Shown one piece after another: positions 16,312-26,394 of a DNA stretch of 64,000 nucleotides. The number at the start of each line of letters is the position of its first letter. Position 1 is the stretch's first letter. The DNA lies in assembly GCF_006539165.1 (NCBI RefSeq), contig NZ_BJMM01000017.1, positions 62,001-126,000 of the forward strand. Reading direction: 5' to 3'. The DNA comes from Streptomyces cacaoi. Lineage in GTDB: Bacteria; Actinomycetota; Actinomycetes; Streptomycetales; Streptomycetaceae. Under the pieces are notes generated by a model, which did no database searches, was not told where the DNA came from, and saw nothing but the letters and a program-made list of their open reading frames with translations. A program made the translations under genes and the position numbers.

Positions 16312-19300
16312 CCTTGCGGTTGTGGTGGACGATATCGCGGAGTGCGTCGGCAAGAGGGTCGGCTTTCTCACGGGTGTGAGGGCAGGCCACGGCCTCCATC
16401 CAGATCTCAGTACGGAAGTCGTGCTGGGCGGCGGGGTTGGTCCAGAAGTCGGGCTTGGCGCTGTAGTGCGATGCCAGGTCGTGCACCTTCTGGGCGAGGG
16501 CGACAAAGGCACCGCGTATCTCGTCACCGATCACCCCGTCGGTCAGCGCACTGGTGAGTTGCTGATACAGGGCCTGTTCCAGCGGGGTGAGACTGCGCAC
16601 GTCATCGGGCAAGTTCGAGCCCGCGCCGCTCTCCGTTTCCTTGACTTCCTCGAAGAGGCGCTGGAAGGCAGCCAGCTGGGCATCCCAGTCGTCGGCGTGC
16701 TTCTTAAGGATCTCTTCCACCCGCTTGCGCAGCGCTGCATAGGCGGCGGGGTTCTTGCCGAAGTTCAGGTCGATGTGGTTGCGAAGCGCGTGCCGCATCA
16801 TGGATGCCTTCGCACGACTGCCGGGAAGCTGGTGAACCTTGGTCTCGAAGTCGTCGGAGGTGAGCCGAGTGGGCTCGATCATCTTGTCCACCCCGAGCGA
16901 CCGTACGTGCTGGTTGATGAGCTCCCGGACCTTCTTGCCGTACGCGGCTGGGTCGAAGCCGTCGTCCTCATTGAAACGCTGCCGGGCCAGCTGCGCGACG
17001 AAGGTGAACAGACGTGCTGCCTTCGCGTACGGGCGGGCCGACTCTCGAGGGGTGACGACGGTGTAGGTTTCCAGGAAGTCGCGAAGCAGAGCCCGGAAGG
17101 TGATCCGGCGCTGGTCGTCCTCCAGCGAGTCCACCAGGCGGTTGACGGCCACGATGTCGTCGGGGTTAGTGAGGTCGCGGCGGAGGTCGAAGTGCTGGCG
17201 CAGTGCCGTGCACTGGGTCTCCAGCTTGTGTTCCTCGGCCTCGAAATCGATGGGCTTGCCTTCGCGCTCGTCGGCGGCGTACTGGTCCATCGCTTCTTTG
17301 AGGGCGGTGGCGACTCCTGCGTAGTCCACCACCAGCCCGGCACTCTTGCCGTCGGCAGTGCGGTTGACGCGGGCGACAGCCTGGAGGAGTTCGGCCTCCT
17401 TCATCCGCCGGTCCAGGTACATGACCTGCTCGATCGGGGCGTCGAACCCGGTCAGTAGCATGGTTCGCACGATGAGGAATGCGACCGGGCGACGGGTGCC
17501 ATCCAGCTGATCAGGGTCTGGGAAGGGGCTGAGGAAGGACTTCTCCGCCTTCCTGTGCGTCGACTCCTTCGTCCACTCCTTCAAGGCCGAGCGGTCGTTC
17601 TGCCCCTCGGAGATGACGGGCACGAAGTCGATGGCCTTCAGCAGGCGTAGGTTCTCGTGCGCGGCCACCAATGTCTTCTGCTTCGGTTTGAGCTCCTCAG
17701 GCTTCTTCTCCAGTAGTCGCTGAAGTCGCTCTTCCGAAAGTGCCTCCACCTCGGCCACGAGCTCGTTCCGCGCGGCTTGGAGCGCCTCGCGGTAGCCCAC
17801 AGCGATGCCCCGGGAGTGCGCGACGACCTGTGCCTTGAATCCCTCCGGGAGCACGCTCTGCACGTAGTGGCGCAGCATGTGGCGGGCCTTACGGCGAATC
17901 ATGTCGTCTGCGCTGAGAACTGCGGTAGAGGTGGCGTAGCGCTTCTGGAGTTGCTCGTACTGCTCGTCGGTCAGTTCATCGAACTGCTCCTCCATCGCCT
18001 CGTCCAGCGCAGCGCCGTCCTCGACCGCGCCTCTGGCGATATGTCCCTCGTAATAGATGGGGACGATCGCACCGTCCTCCTCGGCGTCCGCGATGCGGTA
18101 CTTGTCAATGAACTCCCCGAAGGTGGTCTCTGTCAGCTTCCGGCGATTCATTAGGATCGGTGTGCCGGTGAAACCAATCCGTGCCGCGTTCGGCAGCGAT
18201 TCCGTCAGGTTGTCGTGGAGGCCGGAGCTGTGCGAACGGTGCGCCTCGTCCACGAGGATCACAATGTCCTCGCTTTCATTGACGAGCCCCCAACCCGCGG
18301 CCTTCTTCTTCGCCGCTGACTTGGCACGCTCCGCACGAGTCTTCTCCGCGTCCTGCTGCTTCTGGATCATCACGAAGACCAGGCCGGCACCGTGCCGGGC
18401 AAGCACCGCAGGCACCTGATCGGCCCGGGTGACCGTGTCCGGCTTCTCCCCGGTCAGGGTTGCCGTCTCCGACAATTGCTTCTGGAGCTGTTTACGGTCG
18501 GTAACCACGACCACCTTCAGGTGCTCAAGGCCCGGCGTGGAACGCAGCTTGCGCACCAGGAAGACCATCGTCAGCGACTTGCCCGAGCCCTGGGTATGCC
18601 AGACGATCCCGCCCCGCTTGTCGTCCTTGCCGTGCACCGCCTTCGTCTCACCGCGCTGCAACCGCGCGACAGCCTTGGCGACAGCCCGGTACTGCTGATA
18701 CCGCGGCCCGATCTTCACCCGAGCCGTCCGCCCTTCGGCAACCTCCACATCCCGGAAGAGCACGAAGTTCCGCACGATGTCCAACAGCCGGTGCGGATGC
18801 AAAACTCCGGCCGCCAGCACCTTCTGGGCAGCCGCGCTCCGATCCTCGGGAACGTAACTGCGCGCGGCAACGTCCTTGGCAACGAGCGGGTATGGGTCCC
18901 GCCACACCACGTAGTCCTGCCGGCGCGCGGTGAAGGTGCCGAGTCGTGCCCGGTCCCCGGTGGTAGCCACCGTCAACTGCACGGTGCGGAAAAGCCGTTC
19001 GCTACCTTCCGGGACGGCGGACTCCCGTCGGTTCGCGTAGCGCTGGAGTTGCTCGACCGCATTGTATATGTTGCCGCCCATAGCAGTGGGCTTCTTGCCC
19101 TCGATGACGACCAGCGGGATACCGTTCACGAACAGCACCAGGTCTGGGGTGATCGTCTCGCCGCCGCTGCCCGGGACCGTCATGCGGAACTGCGAGACGG
19201 CGAGGAAGTCATTCCGCTCCGGGTGCTGCCAGTCGATGAACCGCACCGTCTGGTTGCGGCCCCCGTCCCAGTCCTCGAACCCCGGAACGTCCACACCATC

Positions 19301-19654
19301 GAGCAGATGCTGGGTAGCGGCCTCGTTCGCCGCCACCAGCCCGCCACCGGCCTCTACCGCACCCCGTGTCAGCGCCGACACTGCTTGATCCGCTCGCGCC
19401 TCATCCACCCACGGCCTGCCATCCGGCCGCCGGTTCAGCTCGACGAGTTTCGCCCGCAAGATCCCTTCGAGCATGGCGTCGTCGTAGCCGCGCCTGACAT
19501 ACGAGGGCGCCCCTGGCGGCTGCAACTCAATACCAGTCGTCCCGCGCACATGTCTCCACCCCATGTCCCCGCTGGTCAGCTGCGCGATCAGCGGCTTCTC
19601 GACAAACGTGCACTCAGGACCGGACTCGGCCACGATGCTGCCCTCCGCACTCAC
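16289..19654 (-). CDS. hsdR: Type I restriction endonuclease subunit R
   Basis: 1121 aa from GTG. ATP-dependent DNA translocase and nuclease of the type I restriction-modification complex. N-terminal PD-(D/E)xK nuclease: D171 in TPDLVLF, E185 and K187 in VIEGKK. Superfamily 2 helicase motor: Walker A HTQGSGKS (353-360), VILVDEAH, GFTGTP. The helical C-terminal region that binds the methylase is present, so the subunit looks complete and active. It is the fourth gene of the operon, 54 bp after the two-TRD hsdS. Confidence 0.95.
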   Translation of the reverse strand: MSAEGSIVAESGPECTFVEKPLIAQLTSGDMGWRHVRGTTGIELQPPGAPSYVRRGYDDAMLEGILRAKLVELNRRPDGRPWVDEARADQAVSALTRGAVEAGGGLVAANEAATQHLLDGVDVPGFEDWDGGRNQTVRFIDWQHPERNDFLAVSQFRMTVPGSGGETITPDLVLFVNGIPLVVIEGKKPTAMGGNIYNAVEQLQRYANRRESAVPEGSERLFRTVQLTVATTGDRARLGTFTARRQDYVVWRDPYPLVAKDVAARSYVPEDRSAAAQKVLAAGVLHPHRLLDIVRNFVLFRDVEVAEGRTARVKIGPRYQQYRAVAKAVARLQRGETKAVHGKDDKRGGIVWHTQGSGKSLTMVFLVRKLRSTPGLEHLKVVVVTDRKQLQKQLSETATLTGEKPDTVTRADQVPAVLARHGAGLVFVMIQKQQDAEKTRAERAKSAAKKKAAGWGLVNESEDIVILVDEAHRSHSSGLHDNLTESLPNAARIGFTGTPILMNRRKLTETTFGEFIDKYRIADAEEDGAIVPIYYEGHIARGAVEDGAALDEAMEEQFDELTDEQYEQLQKRYATSTAVLSADDMIRRKARHMLRHYVQSVLPEGFKAQVVAHSRGIAVGYREALQAARNELVAEVEALSEERLQRLLEKKPEELKPKQKTLVAAHENLRLLKAIDFVPVISEGQNDRSALKEWTKESTHRKAEKSFLSPFPDPDQLDGTRRPVAFLIVRTMLLTGFDAPIEQVMYLDRRMKEAELLQAVARVNRTADGKSAGLVVDYAGVATALKEAMDQYAADEREGKPIDFEAEEHKLETQCTALRQHFDLRRDLTNPDDIVAVNRLVDSLEDDQRRITFRALLRDFLETYTVVTPRESARPYAKAARLFTFVAQLARQRFNEDDGFDPAAYGKKVRELINQHVRSLGVDKMIEPTRLTSDDFETKVHQLPGSRAKASMMRHALRNHIDLNFGKNPAAYAALRKRVEEILKKHADDWDAQLAAFQRLFEEVKETESGAGSNLPDDVRSLTPLEQALYQQLTSALTDGVIGDEIRGAFVALAQKVHDLASHYSAKPDFWTNPAAQHDFRTEIWMEAVACPHTREKADPLADALRDIVHHNRKDVGRHRA

Positions 19655-19708
19655 AAAGCGACACAGACGTTTCCGAACTTCCCACTGTTACCGGAAACCC
19701 AAGGATCC

Positions 19709-20902
19709 CTAAACTTCGCAGCCAACCAACTGACCAAGAAGCGACTTCTTGAACTGCTCAAGCTTTTCGATAGCAGACCGCGCACGCTCAGCCCTGTTCC
19801 GAAAACCTGCTGCGACACTGGCCAGCATCGCCTGATCCGGATACGACGGCAACGGAATCATGAACTCCTCGACGTCACTCTTTGTAATGTTGGCGTCTTT
19901 TCGAGTACTGATACCAACACGCCTCCAAGCCCCCCTGAGAGACTGGAGGGCAACAACGAGGTACCAGGGATCTACCTCTTTCCCGCCCTTCACTTCCAAA
20001 GCTGAGATTGCTTGATTGATCACTGCCGATTTACCGAGGAGTCCGGTACGACCGATCTGGGCCCATCCTCCGTACATGGCAACCAATACAGTTCCGGGTG
20101 CGTAAACTCGCATCCCGAAAGTTCTGACAGCGATGTCTGTTACAGATTCGCTGGTCGCCCTAAGAAGTCCCTCGTTAAGATCGAGAGTCTTAACCCAAGG
20201 AATTCCGGACTCCGCGTAGTAGAGATCTCCCTCAGCCCGCGCGGGCGTCAGGCCCGAGGAGACGCGACATACATCCGCGATCTTAACCCAGCGAGGATAC
20301 CCATCATTGCGTTGGTAGGCGCCTAGCTCGCCAGCTCCCAGCGCCGGGACGGTTAGGCGCTCCCGGAGTGCCGCCCACTGAAGTCTCTCCTCTTTCGCGA
20401 GCACCGCACGAGAAATCGCCAGTTGTTCGTCTACGTCATCGAGGATCTCGGCGATGCGCCGCTGCTCCTCAAGCGGGGGCAGCATGATTTCAATGGAACT
20501 GAACTCGTGATACCGAAGGTTCCAAGTGTCGCTCACGAGCCCTTGCGAGTTACGATAGAATTGGCTCACCAAGCGTGGAGTCTTAAGCAAGTAGCTTATG
20601 AAGGGGGCATGAATTTCACCTTCAGGACAACACACTGTGTATGCTGGGCTCACAATTCCAGCTTCGCCTGCTACTCCCGATACGCCCTGCCACATCCGCA
20701 TCGTGTTGTACACGATGTCTCCTGGGTGCACGTCCAGGTACAGACTTTTGTCTGCACTCGACGAATCACGTCTGCCACTCTCGCTCTGTCGAATAACCCC
20801 ACGGTCCGCCGTGACAGACAGGAGAGTGGAAACATGATGCGTGCGTTCCGAGCGCAGCTTCAGAATGTCTCCCAGTGCCACCCGGCGCCAACCGTCACGC
20901 AT
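19709..20902 (-). CDS. hsdS: Type I restriction-modification specificity subunit, two target-recognition domains
   Basis: 397 aa; the ATG overlaps the last codons of hsdM by 8 bp. The usual HsdS plan is visible: TRD1 (about 1-150), a conserved coiled-coil spacer after MLPPLEEQRRIAEILDDVD (about 150-190), TRD2 (about 205-345), and a second coiled coil at the end (SAIEKLEQFKKSLLGQL). It sets the bipartite DNA sequence recognised by the HsdM and HsdR complex. The longer reading frame to 21010 is rejected because it lies in hsdM. Confidence 0.93.
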   Translation of the reverse strand: MRDGWRRVALGDILKLRSERTHHVSTLLSVTADRGVIRQSESGRRDSSSADKSLYLDVHPGDIVYNTMRMWQGVSGVAGEAGIVSPAYTVCCPEGEIHAPFISYLLKTPRLVSQFYRNSQGLVSDTWNLRYHEFSSIEIMLPPLEEQRRIAEILDDVDEQLAISRAVLAKEERLQWAALRERLTVPALGAGELGAYQRNDGYPRWVKIADVCRVSSGLTPARAEGDLYYAESGIPWVKTLDLNEGLLRATSESVTDIAVRTFGMRVYAPGTVLVAMYGGWAQIGRTGLLGKSAVINQAISALEVKGGKEVDPWYLVVALQSLRGAWRRVGISTRKDANITKSDVEEFMIPLPSYPDQAMLASVAAGFRNRAERARSAIEKLEQFKKSLLGQLVGCEV

Positions 20903-23351
20903 AGCCCAGCTCCTCCAGGTACCCCCGCAGTCGCTTCGCGGACGCTTCCCGCTCCCGTTCCAGGTCCTGCAACGTGACGGCGTATTTGTCCCCCCAGTTG
21001 CGGTAGGCATCGATCATGGCGCGGCGGTCAGTGGCAACGAAGCGCTCCATGCGAGCGCGAAGGTCCAATTTCAGGAAGCCGAGGACGATGTGCTGGGCCT
21101 GGTCAGCGGTTAGCTTTTCGGCGGCTTCGCGCAGCTCGGTGAGGAAGCCGGCCTTGACCGCCATGAGGTCCTTCTTGGCGGCGGTAAGCTGCTTCTTCAG
21201 CTTGGCGAGTTCCTTGGGCGGCAGCACGCCGCTCAGGTCGGGTTCTTCCTCCTCATCCCCATCTGCGCCCTTGATCTTCTTCGGCGGGGAGCCCGCCTTG
21301 ACCTGAGCGTCGAGTTCCGCGACGAGCGCCTCCGCCGCCTCCAGCCGCTCCACGTAGGCAGGGATCAGCTCAGGAACAAGGCGGTGTTCACGGGCTTTGC
21401 GCTGGGCGGCTCGGATGCGGGCTCTGGTCTTAGCATCGGCGCCCTCTGGCGGTTCGGCGAAGGCGGATTCGATGCTGGTGACCCAACGGTCGATGACGCC
21501 GGGGAAGCCGGTAAGGGCCAGGCTACGCAGGTCGTTGCGGGAGTCGAACCACCAGGCGGCCACGGTGCCGGCGAGCTGGTACTTGTCCAGGACCTTCAGT
21601 GGTTCCAGGGCCTGGGCGAAGGTATCGAGAAGTTCGGCACGGGTGTCGGCGAGCTGCTGATGTTTGGGGAGCTCGTCGAGTCGGCCTCGGTGCTCCTTCC
21701 ACCATGCGTCGAATGCAGCGCCGAGTTCAGCCTCTCGTCCTGCGGCGAGAGCGGGAATCCGGTCGGCGACGGCCTCACAGCCTTCCTCGGGAAAGTCGTA
21801 GTAGTCCTCATTCCGCTCGCGGAAAAGTTGGCTTCCGGGGTCGATACCGAACGCGCGGAACTGTCGGGCTCGGTCGCGGACCTCGCTCTTCGGAACGCCG
21901 CCGTACAGATGTGCACGGACGTCCTGCGGCTCGGGGGGCGGAGTGTTGTCGACGTAGCGGCGGATGTTGAGGTTGTAGTCGTTCTTCTCCAGCTCTTCGA
22001 AGGGCACGACGCGTGCGAAGTTCTCGATGTTCCGCCAATCCCGGTATGCCGAGACAATCTTTTCGGCGTGCTGGGCTTCAAGGAGGTTCTGGGCGCGGCC
22101 AGCGGTGACCTCACGGTCCGCGTTGATGAACAGCACACCGTCCCGGCGGTCTCGGGGTGTGCCGTCGCGGCCGCGCAGGACGAGGATGCAGGCTGGGATG
22201 CCGGTACCGTAGAAGACGTTGGGCCCGACCCCGATGACTGCCTCCAGCCGCCGGTCCTCGATGATCTGGCGGCGGATCTTCTGCTCTTCGCCCCCGCGGA
22301 AGAGGACGCCGTGCGGCATGACCGAGGCAGCGATACCGTCGGACTTGAGGACAGCCAGCACGTGCTGGATGAACATCAGGTCGGCCTTCTTGCCCGACTC
22401 GGGGCACCAGCCGTAGCCCATCCGCTCTGAGTGCTGCATGTCCTTACGGCGGTAGTTCTGCGCAAAGGGTGGGTTGGTGAGGATCCGATCGAAGCGCATA
22501 AGCTCGCCACTGGAAGTGGTGTGCTTGGGGTCAGCAAGAGTGTCGCCGTGCCGAATGTCACCGTCGGCGACCTCGTGCAGGAGAAGGTTCATGCGGGCCA
22601 TGGCCCATGCGCTTCCATTGTCTTCCTGCCCGAAGACGGAGACGTGGGCAGCGTCCCCGCCGTGCTCTTGCACATACTCCTTGGCGAGGATCAACATGCC
22701 GCCTGAGCCGCAGCAGGGGTCGTAAACGGACATGCCTTCGCGAGGCTGTACGAGCTGGTTCATCATGCGGATGACGGAGCGGGGAGTGTAGAACTGCCCT
22801 CCCTTCTTGCCGCCTTCGTCAGCGAACTCGCCGATCAGGTACTCGTATGCGTAGCCGAGCAAGTCGGGGAACTCGAAGTCGTCATTGCTCAGCCGATACT
22901 GGTCGAAGTGATCGACCAGCGCTTGGAGGACAGGCTTACTCAGCTTGGTGTTGCCCGAGCCACGCTTGAAGTCGATGTAGCCGAGCACACCATCCAGCGC
23001 CCGGTTCTCGTTTTCCAGACCGCCCAAGGCGACGTTCAGCGCCTCTGCCGGGTCGGAGCGCGACGCCTTTTTGATCGTCTTCCAGCGCGAGACCTCAGGA
23101 ACGAAGAACTCGTGCGAGCGGTACGCCGACGGGGACTCGGCCCGTCGCTCCGCCTCGGCTCGCTCCAAGCCCAAGTCCATGAACCGCTCAACGACGCCGT
23201 CCCGCGCCACGTCGAACTGATCCGAGGCGCGCTTCAGGAACAGCATCCCAAAGATGTAGTCCTGGTACTGCGCAGCGTCCATCTTGCCGCGCAGGATGTC
23301 CGCAGCGGCATACAGGTGCCTCTCCAACTGCGGCAACGTGAGCTGAGCCAC
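20895..23351 (-). CDS. hsdM: Type I restriction-modification DNA methyltransferase subunit M
   Basis: 818 aa from a GTG with AAGGAGAG six bases upstream; an in-frame ATG at 23393 is less likely. N6-adenine methyltransferase: SAM motif DPCCGSGG at 211-218, catalytic NPPF at 293-296, QFYTPRSV at 186-193. The protein is much longer than classical HsdM (about 500-530 aa): the last 300 residues add a helical region with a Lys/Glu-rich segment (PPKKIKGADGDEEEEPDL) and a coiled coil. This extension is seen in one branch of actinobacterial HsdM. Confidence 0.93.
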   Translation of the reverse strand: MAQLTLPQLERHLYAAADILRGKMDAAQYQDYIFGMLFLKRASDQFDVARDGVVERFMDLGLERAEAERRAESPSAYRSHEFFVPEVSRWKTIKKASRSDPAEALNVALGGLENENRALDGVLGYIDFKRGSGNTKLSKPVLQALVDHFDQYRLSNDDFEFPDLLGYAYEYLIGEFADEGGKKGGQFYTPRSVIRMMNQLVQPREGMSVYDPCCGSGGMLILAKEYVQEHGGDAAHVSVFGQEDNGSAWAMARMNLLLHEVADGDIRHGDTLADPKHTTSSGELMRFDRILTNPPFAQNYRRKDMQHSERMGYGWCPESGKKADLMFIQHVLAVLKSDGIAASVMPHGVLFRGGEEQKIRRQIIEDRRLEAVIGVGPNVFYGTGIPACILVLRGRDGTPRDRRDGVLFINADREVTAGRAQNLLEAQHAEKIVSAYRDWRNIENFARVVPFEELEKNDYNLNIRRYVDNTPPPEPQDVRAHLYGGVPKSEVRDRARQFRAFGIDPGSQLFRERNEDYYDFPEEGCEAVADRIPALAAGREAELGAAFDAWWKEHRGRLDELPKHQQLADTRAELLDTFAQALEPLKVLDKYQLAGTVAAWWFDSRNDLRSLALTGFPGVIDRWVTSIESAFAEPPEGADAKTRARIRAAQRKAREHRLVPELIPAYVERLEAAEALVAELDAQVKAGSPPKKIKGADGDEEEEPDLSGVLPPKELAKLKKQLTAAKKDLMAVKAGFLTELREAAEKLTADQAQHIVLGFLKLDLRARMERFVATDRRAMIDAYRNWGDKYAVTLQDLEREREASAKRLRGYLEELGYA

Positions 23352-23449
23352 GAACGTCTCTCCTTGTTCTTCAAGCCACCTCGCGCTGTGCACGGCGGGC
23401 GCCGCGTCGGACGGGTGTCTGGCCTGACCGCCTCAAGGTTAGGGGCGGT

Positions 23450-24124
23450 CTACGACAATTTCCTTGGGCGCGGCCCTCGCGCCGTGCGCCGTTCCGTTCC
23501 CGGCGGGGCGGTCGGTATGGGCAGGCGTTCTCCGGGGACCTCGCCGCCGAGCAGGTGCGTGATCAGTGCCGGGCGCAGGGCCTGCAGTCGCGCCAAAGAC
23601 TGACGGTGGTTGTCCATCTGTGTATCCACCTCGGCCAGCGCACCGGCCAGCAGCCGCTGCTCGGCCAGCGGCGGCACTGCCACCGGCAGATCCTCGACTG
23701 TATGGGCCGTGACAGTGACGACGGTCCCTACGTTGGCACGAGCGAGGAGCTGGTCAAGCACCTTCGGGTGCGACAGATAGGCAGCCAGGTAGCCAGGTTC
23801 CACCAGCTCATGGCGCGGGCGGATACGCATACAGGCAAAGTGGTAGAGCCAGCCGCGCGAGCGCTCCGTCACCAAGGCAATACGCCCTACCGCACCCTGG
23901 CGGACCATGACCACATCACCCGGGGTAACCCGAAACCGCTCCAAGGCGTCCGGCACATCGCCCAAGGCCCGCAGCAGCGATCGCTCCGCGATCTTCTGAT
24001 CGACGATATCCGCAGGGGAGATCACCGGCGTACCGCTAAGCCCCTCGCCCAGCCCCTCGAACTGATCACTGGAAGGACTCGGTGTGACATCAGCCAACTC
24101 CCCGAGCCTCAGTATGCGCGGCAA
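23450..24124 (-). CDS. Half-size type I specificity subunit, one target-recognition domain
   Basis: 224 aa from TTG with GAGGTG upstream. A single TRD (about 1-165) is followed by the HsdS linker PPLAEQRLLAGALAEVDTQM and one helical segment, then an Arg-rich tail. Half-subunits of this kind can dimerise to give palindromic specificity, replace one half of a full HsdS, or be leftovers of an ancestral gene. It lies 98 bp upstream of hsdM on the same strand, while the full HsdS lies downstream, so the operon has three TRDs. No obvious sequence identity with the full hsdS. Confidence 0.8.
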   Translation of the reverse strand: MPRILRLGELADVTPSPSSDQFEGLGEGLSGTPVISPADIVDQKIAERSLLRALGDVPDALERFRVTPGDVVMVRQGAVGRIALVTERSRGWLYHFACMRIRPRHELVEPGYLAAYLSHPKVLDQLLARANVGTVVTVTAHTVEDLPVAVPPLAEQRLLAGALAEVDTQMDNHRQSLARLQALRPALITHLLGGEVPGERLPIPTAPPGTERRTARGPRPRKLS

Positions 24125-24357
24125 TGCACACCTCGCTGTCTTCTCGTCGCCCCCGCTCGCGAGAAGTCTATCGTGTATCCCGCTACACGTGCGGGGTAGG
24201 TTGCAGCCTTGGCCAGGACATGCGTACAGTCCGTAACGCCTTGGTGGAGGCTAGTACCCGGAGCGCTCCTCACAGGTGCCCCGTCCTGCCCGGAACCGCC
24301 ACAAGCGGCCTCCGACGCTGGGGCTCCGTTGGCCCGTCAGCCCCCTGGAAGGGGGTG

Positions 24358-24513
24358 ATGTCCGTGCCCGAGAACAACGAGAACAGTCCGAAGCCGCCGC
24401 CCGAACCGCGACGGAAGAAGCTTCGCAAGATCGCTTCCACCGTCGCCGTGGTGAGCAACGCCGTATACCAGCTCGTACGCGTCCTGAACTGGTTACGGAA
24501 CTGGACAGTGTGA
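24358..24513 (+). CDS. Small hypothetical protein, 51 aa
   Basis: ATG with a GGAAGGGGG ribosome-binding site. The first 25 residues are Asn/Pro/Lys/Arg-rich and basic; the last 25 (about IASTVAVVSNAVYQLVRVLNWL) form one amphipathic to hydrophobic helix ending in RNWTV. It could attach to the membrane or be toxin-like. It is transcribed away from the restriction operon. No family recognised; a hairpin at about 24568-24592 downstream may be its transcript end. Confidence 0.45.
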   Translation: MSVPENNENSPKPPPEPRRKKLRKIASTVAVVSNAVYQLVRVLNWLRNWTV

Positions 24514-25061
24514 CCGCCAGCCCCCTAATACGGTTTGGCAGCCAAGGAGACTGACAGTCACCACGAGAGTCCCGTCGCACCCAGCGGCGGGACCTACCCG
24601 TTTGGGAGCGTAGCGAAATACCCAGCCGCTGACCAGGTCAGCGGCGAGCTCGCCTCAAGCTTCCCAGGTTAGGGGTGAGGGTGCCCGACGTCACGCCCCT
24701 GCGGTGGTCGACTGCCGACGTCTTGCGCTGGAGGCCCTGGGTACGGGGCCACCCATGCCGCAGACGCTACTGCGCAAACAGCTATGCGGGCACCTGACCT
24801 GCAACCGTCCCAGGTTATAGGTCCCCTCAACGCAACGAGCGCCCCAAGCGCTCCTCTATCCGCTTCGTTCCCGTCTGAGTGGTGCCCTGCCAAGGGTCGT
24901 TCAGCTCAACATGAGTCCTCCAGCAGGGACTCGCGGTGTCAACCAACGCGAGTCTTCGGAAGACACATCGACGCCGTCACGACAAGCGAATCCCCGCAGG
25001 CCCCGGCGGCTGCATCACGACCAGCCCTTGCGGGTGGCTCCTGCCGGGGGCGCCACCGACC
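24514..25061. other. Intergenic region rich in inverted repeats
   Basis: No supported gene. Hairpins visible: about 24568-24592 (10-base arms, one wobble), 24626-24644 (9-base perfect arms CCGCTGACC/GGTCAGCGG with one central base), a GAGTCC/GGACTC pair near 24911-24930 and a GTCTTC/GAAGAC pair near 24954. A structured transcript ending at the terminator at 25062 is possible. Confidence 0.4.
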
Positions 25062-25084
25062 GCCCTCCTCCGGGAGGGCTTTTT
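25062..25084 (+). terminator. Rho-independent terminator
   Basis: Arms GCCCTCC and GGAGGGC around a short loop are followed directly by five T. This is the clearest intrinsic terminator in the window on the plus strand. The only plus-strand ORF upstream is the 51-aa gene more than 500 bp away, so it may end a non-coding transcript, or it is a relic of DNA present before the island formed. Confidence 0.6.
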
Positions 25085-25199
25085 GCTGGTCGGAGGCCGG
25101 TGCGCGGGCATGGAAAAGCACCGGCGCCCTCCCTCGGCGACCGAAGGACGGCCCGGCGCTGTCCGGCTGTCACCGGGGCCCGGCAGGTGGCCGTTTCGC

Positions 25200-26394
25200 C
25201 TACGTGTCGAAGTTCTCCCGGGCCCGGGACATGTCCTGGCCGTCCTCCAACACGACAGCTCGGGCCAGGAGCCTCGACTTCAGTTCCTCGAACTGCCCCG
25301 AGACGCATCGAGCCCAGATCGCGAGCAGGACTGGGACACTGCCCCGGCCCACCCGGCCACCTGCGCAGGCGGCACACCAGACCACGCCATGCGCGCGGGA
25401 CCAACCTCGCGCGTGCGGGGAGCGCCCTCCGCCCCGGCCCCATGGGGCGGGAAGACGGCGACCTTGCGGCCGAAGACGCCGCGCACCTGGTCGGCGGCGT
25501 GCTTGGTGGTGGCGGGACGCGACGATCTTCGGGCCAGCCTGGTGCTCCGCGCCGTCCTCGTCCTTCCATGTCCGCGTGCACAACTGGTCGACGGCCGCCT
25601 CGAAGTGTCCGACGGTGGTGCCGAGCGCGCCGGAGATCAGATGCAGCTCGTCCTGGATGATCAGGTCCGACGGACGGAGTCGGGGAGCCGCTTCCGACAC
25701 ATCCTTGCCCCGGCTGCCCCGCGCCTTGTGCCAATTGCCGCAAGCGTGCTGCTTGTCGAGGTCATCGTGCCGGTATCCGTGCCGGGAGCACCACTGGGTG
25801 GTGCGGCCGAAAAGCAGGCCGGCCTGGCCGTACCACGGCAGCGGCGCGAACTTGTCGACGGTGACGATCAGCAGGCTCGGCAGCAGCCGGTAGATCTCCT
25901 CGTCCACCGTCAGCATCGGGATGCCCTCGCCGTCGGCCTTGCGGCGCGATAACGGGCAGGCCCCGGTGCCCTCACCGCGCGGGCGGTAGAGCAGGACGCG
26001 GCGCCGGACCGGATCGTCCACCACGACCCGGTCGGGTCGCAGCTCCTCGCCGCACCAGGGGCAGGTGGTCACCTGCACGACGTTCGCGCGTGCCGCCCCA
26101 ACGGCGCTGCCCCGCGCCGAGCCGACCTGGTCGGCCCCCTCCCCGAACTTGCTGGGCGAGACCTTGCTGCCCACCCACAGCCCGATTCGGAACGGCGTGG
26201 CGGCCCACCGGGGATCGGGCGCGCGGCCGTCAGCACCCTCGTACGCCTCCTTGCAGCACCTCCGCCGCGCAGAACCAGTGAGGCGGCGCGCTGAACTGCT
26301 GTGCCGTCAGCAGCCGCAGCGTGTAGCGCATCAGCACCACGACCCCGGCACCCCGGTGCTCCTTCTGCCGCTCCACGTCCTCGGACCTCTGCAT
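25200..26394 (-). pseudogene. Decayed helicase resembling DISARM DrmA
   Basis: Pieces in at least three frames reproduce the order of DrmA-family helicases: a TLRLLTAQQF segment near 26300; after a one-base shift near 26255, KEAYEGADGRAP and TPFRIGLWVGSKV; a cysteine pair TTCPWCGEEL; SLLIVTVDKFAPLPWYGQ with LLFGRTTQWCSRHG; and DLIIQDELHLISGALGTTVG. After KIVAS near 25525 the frame breaks again, and the expected continuation (RGVFGRKVAVFPPHG) lies in another phase. The N-terminal third, the rest of the motor and all other DISARM genes are missing. Family assignment is from memory of the conserved segments. Confidence 0.65.

Noticed and set aside
25021..25084. tRNA 3' end / integration site before the terminator
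   Set aside because: The terminator resembles those after tRNA genes, but no T-arm or cloverleaf can be folded from the bases in front.
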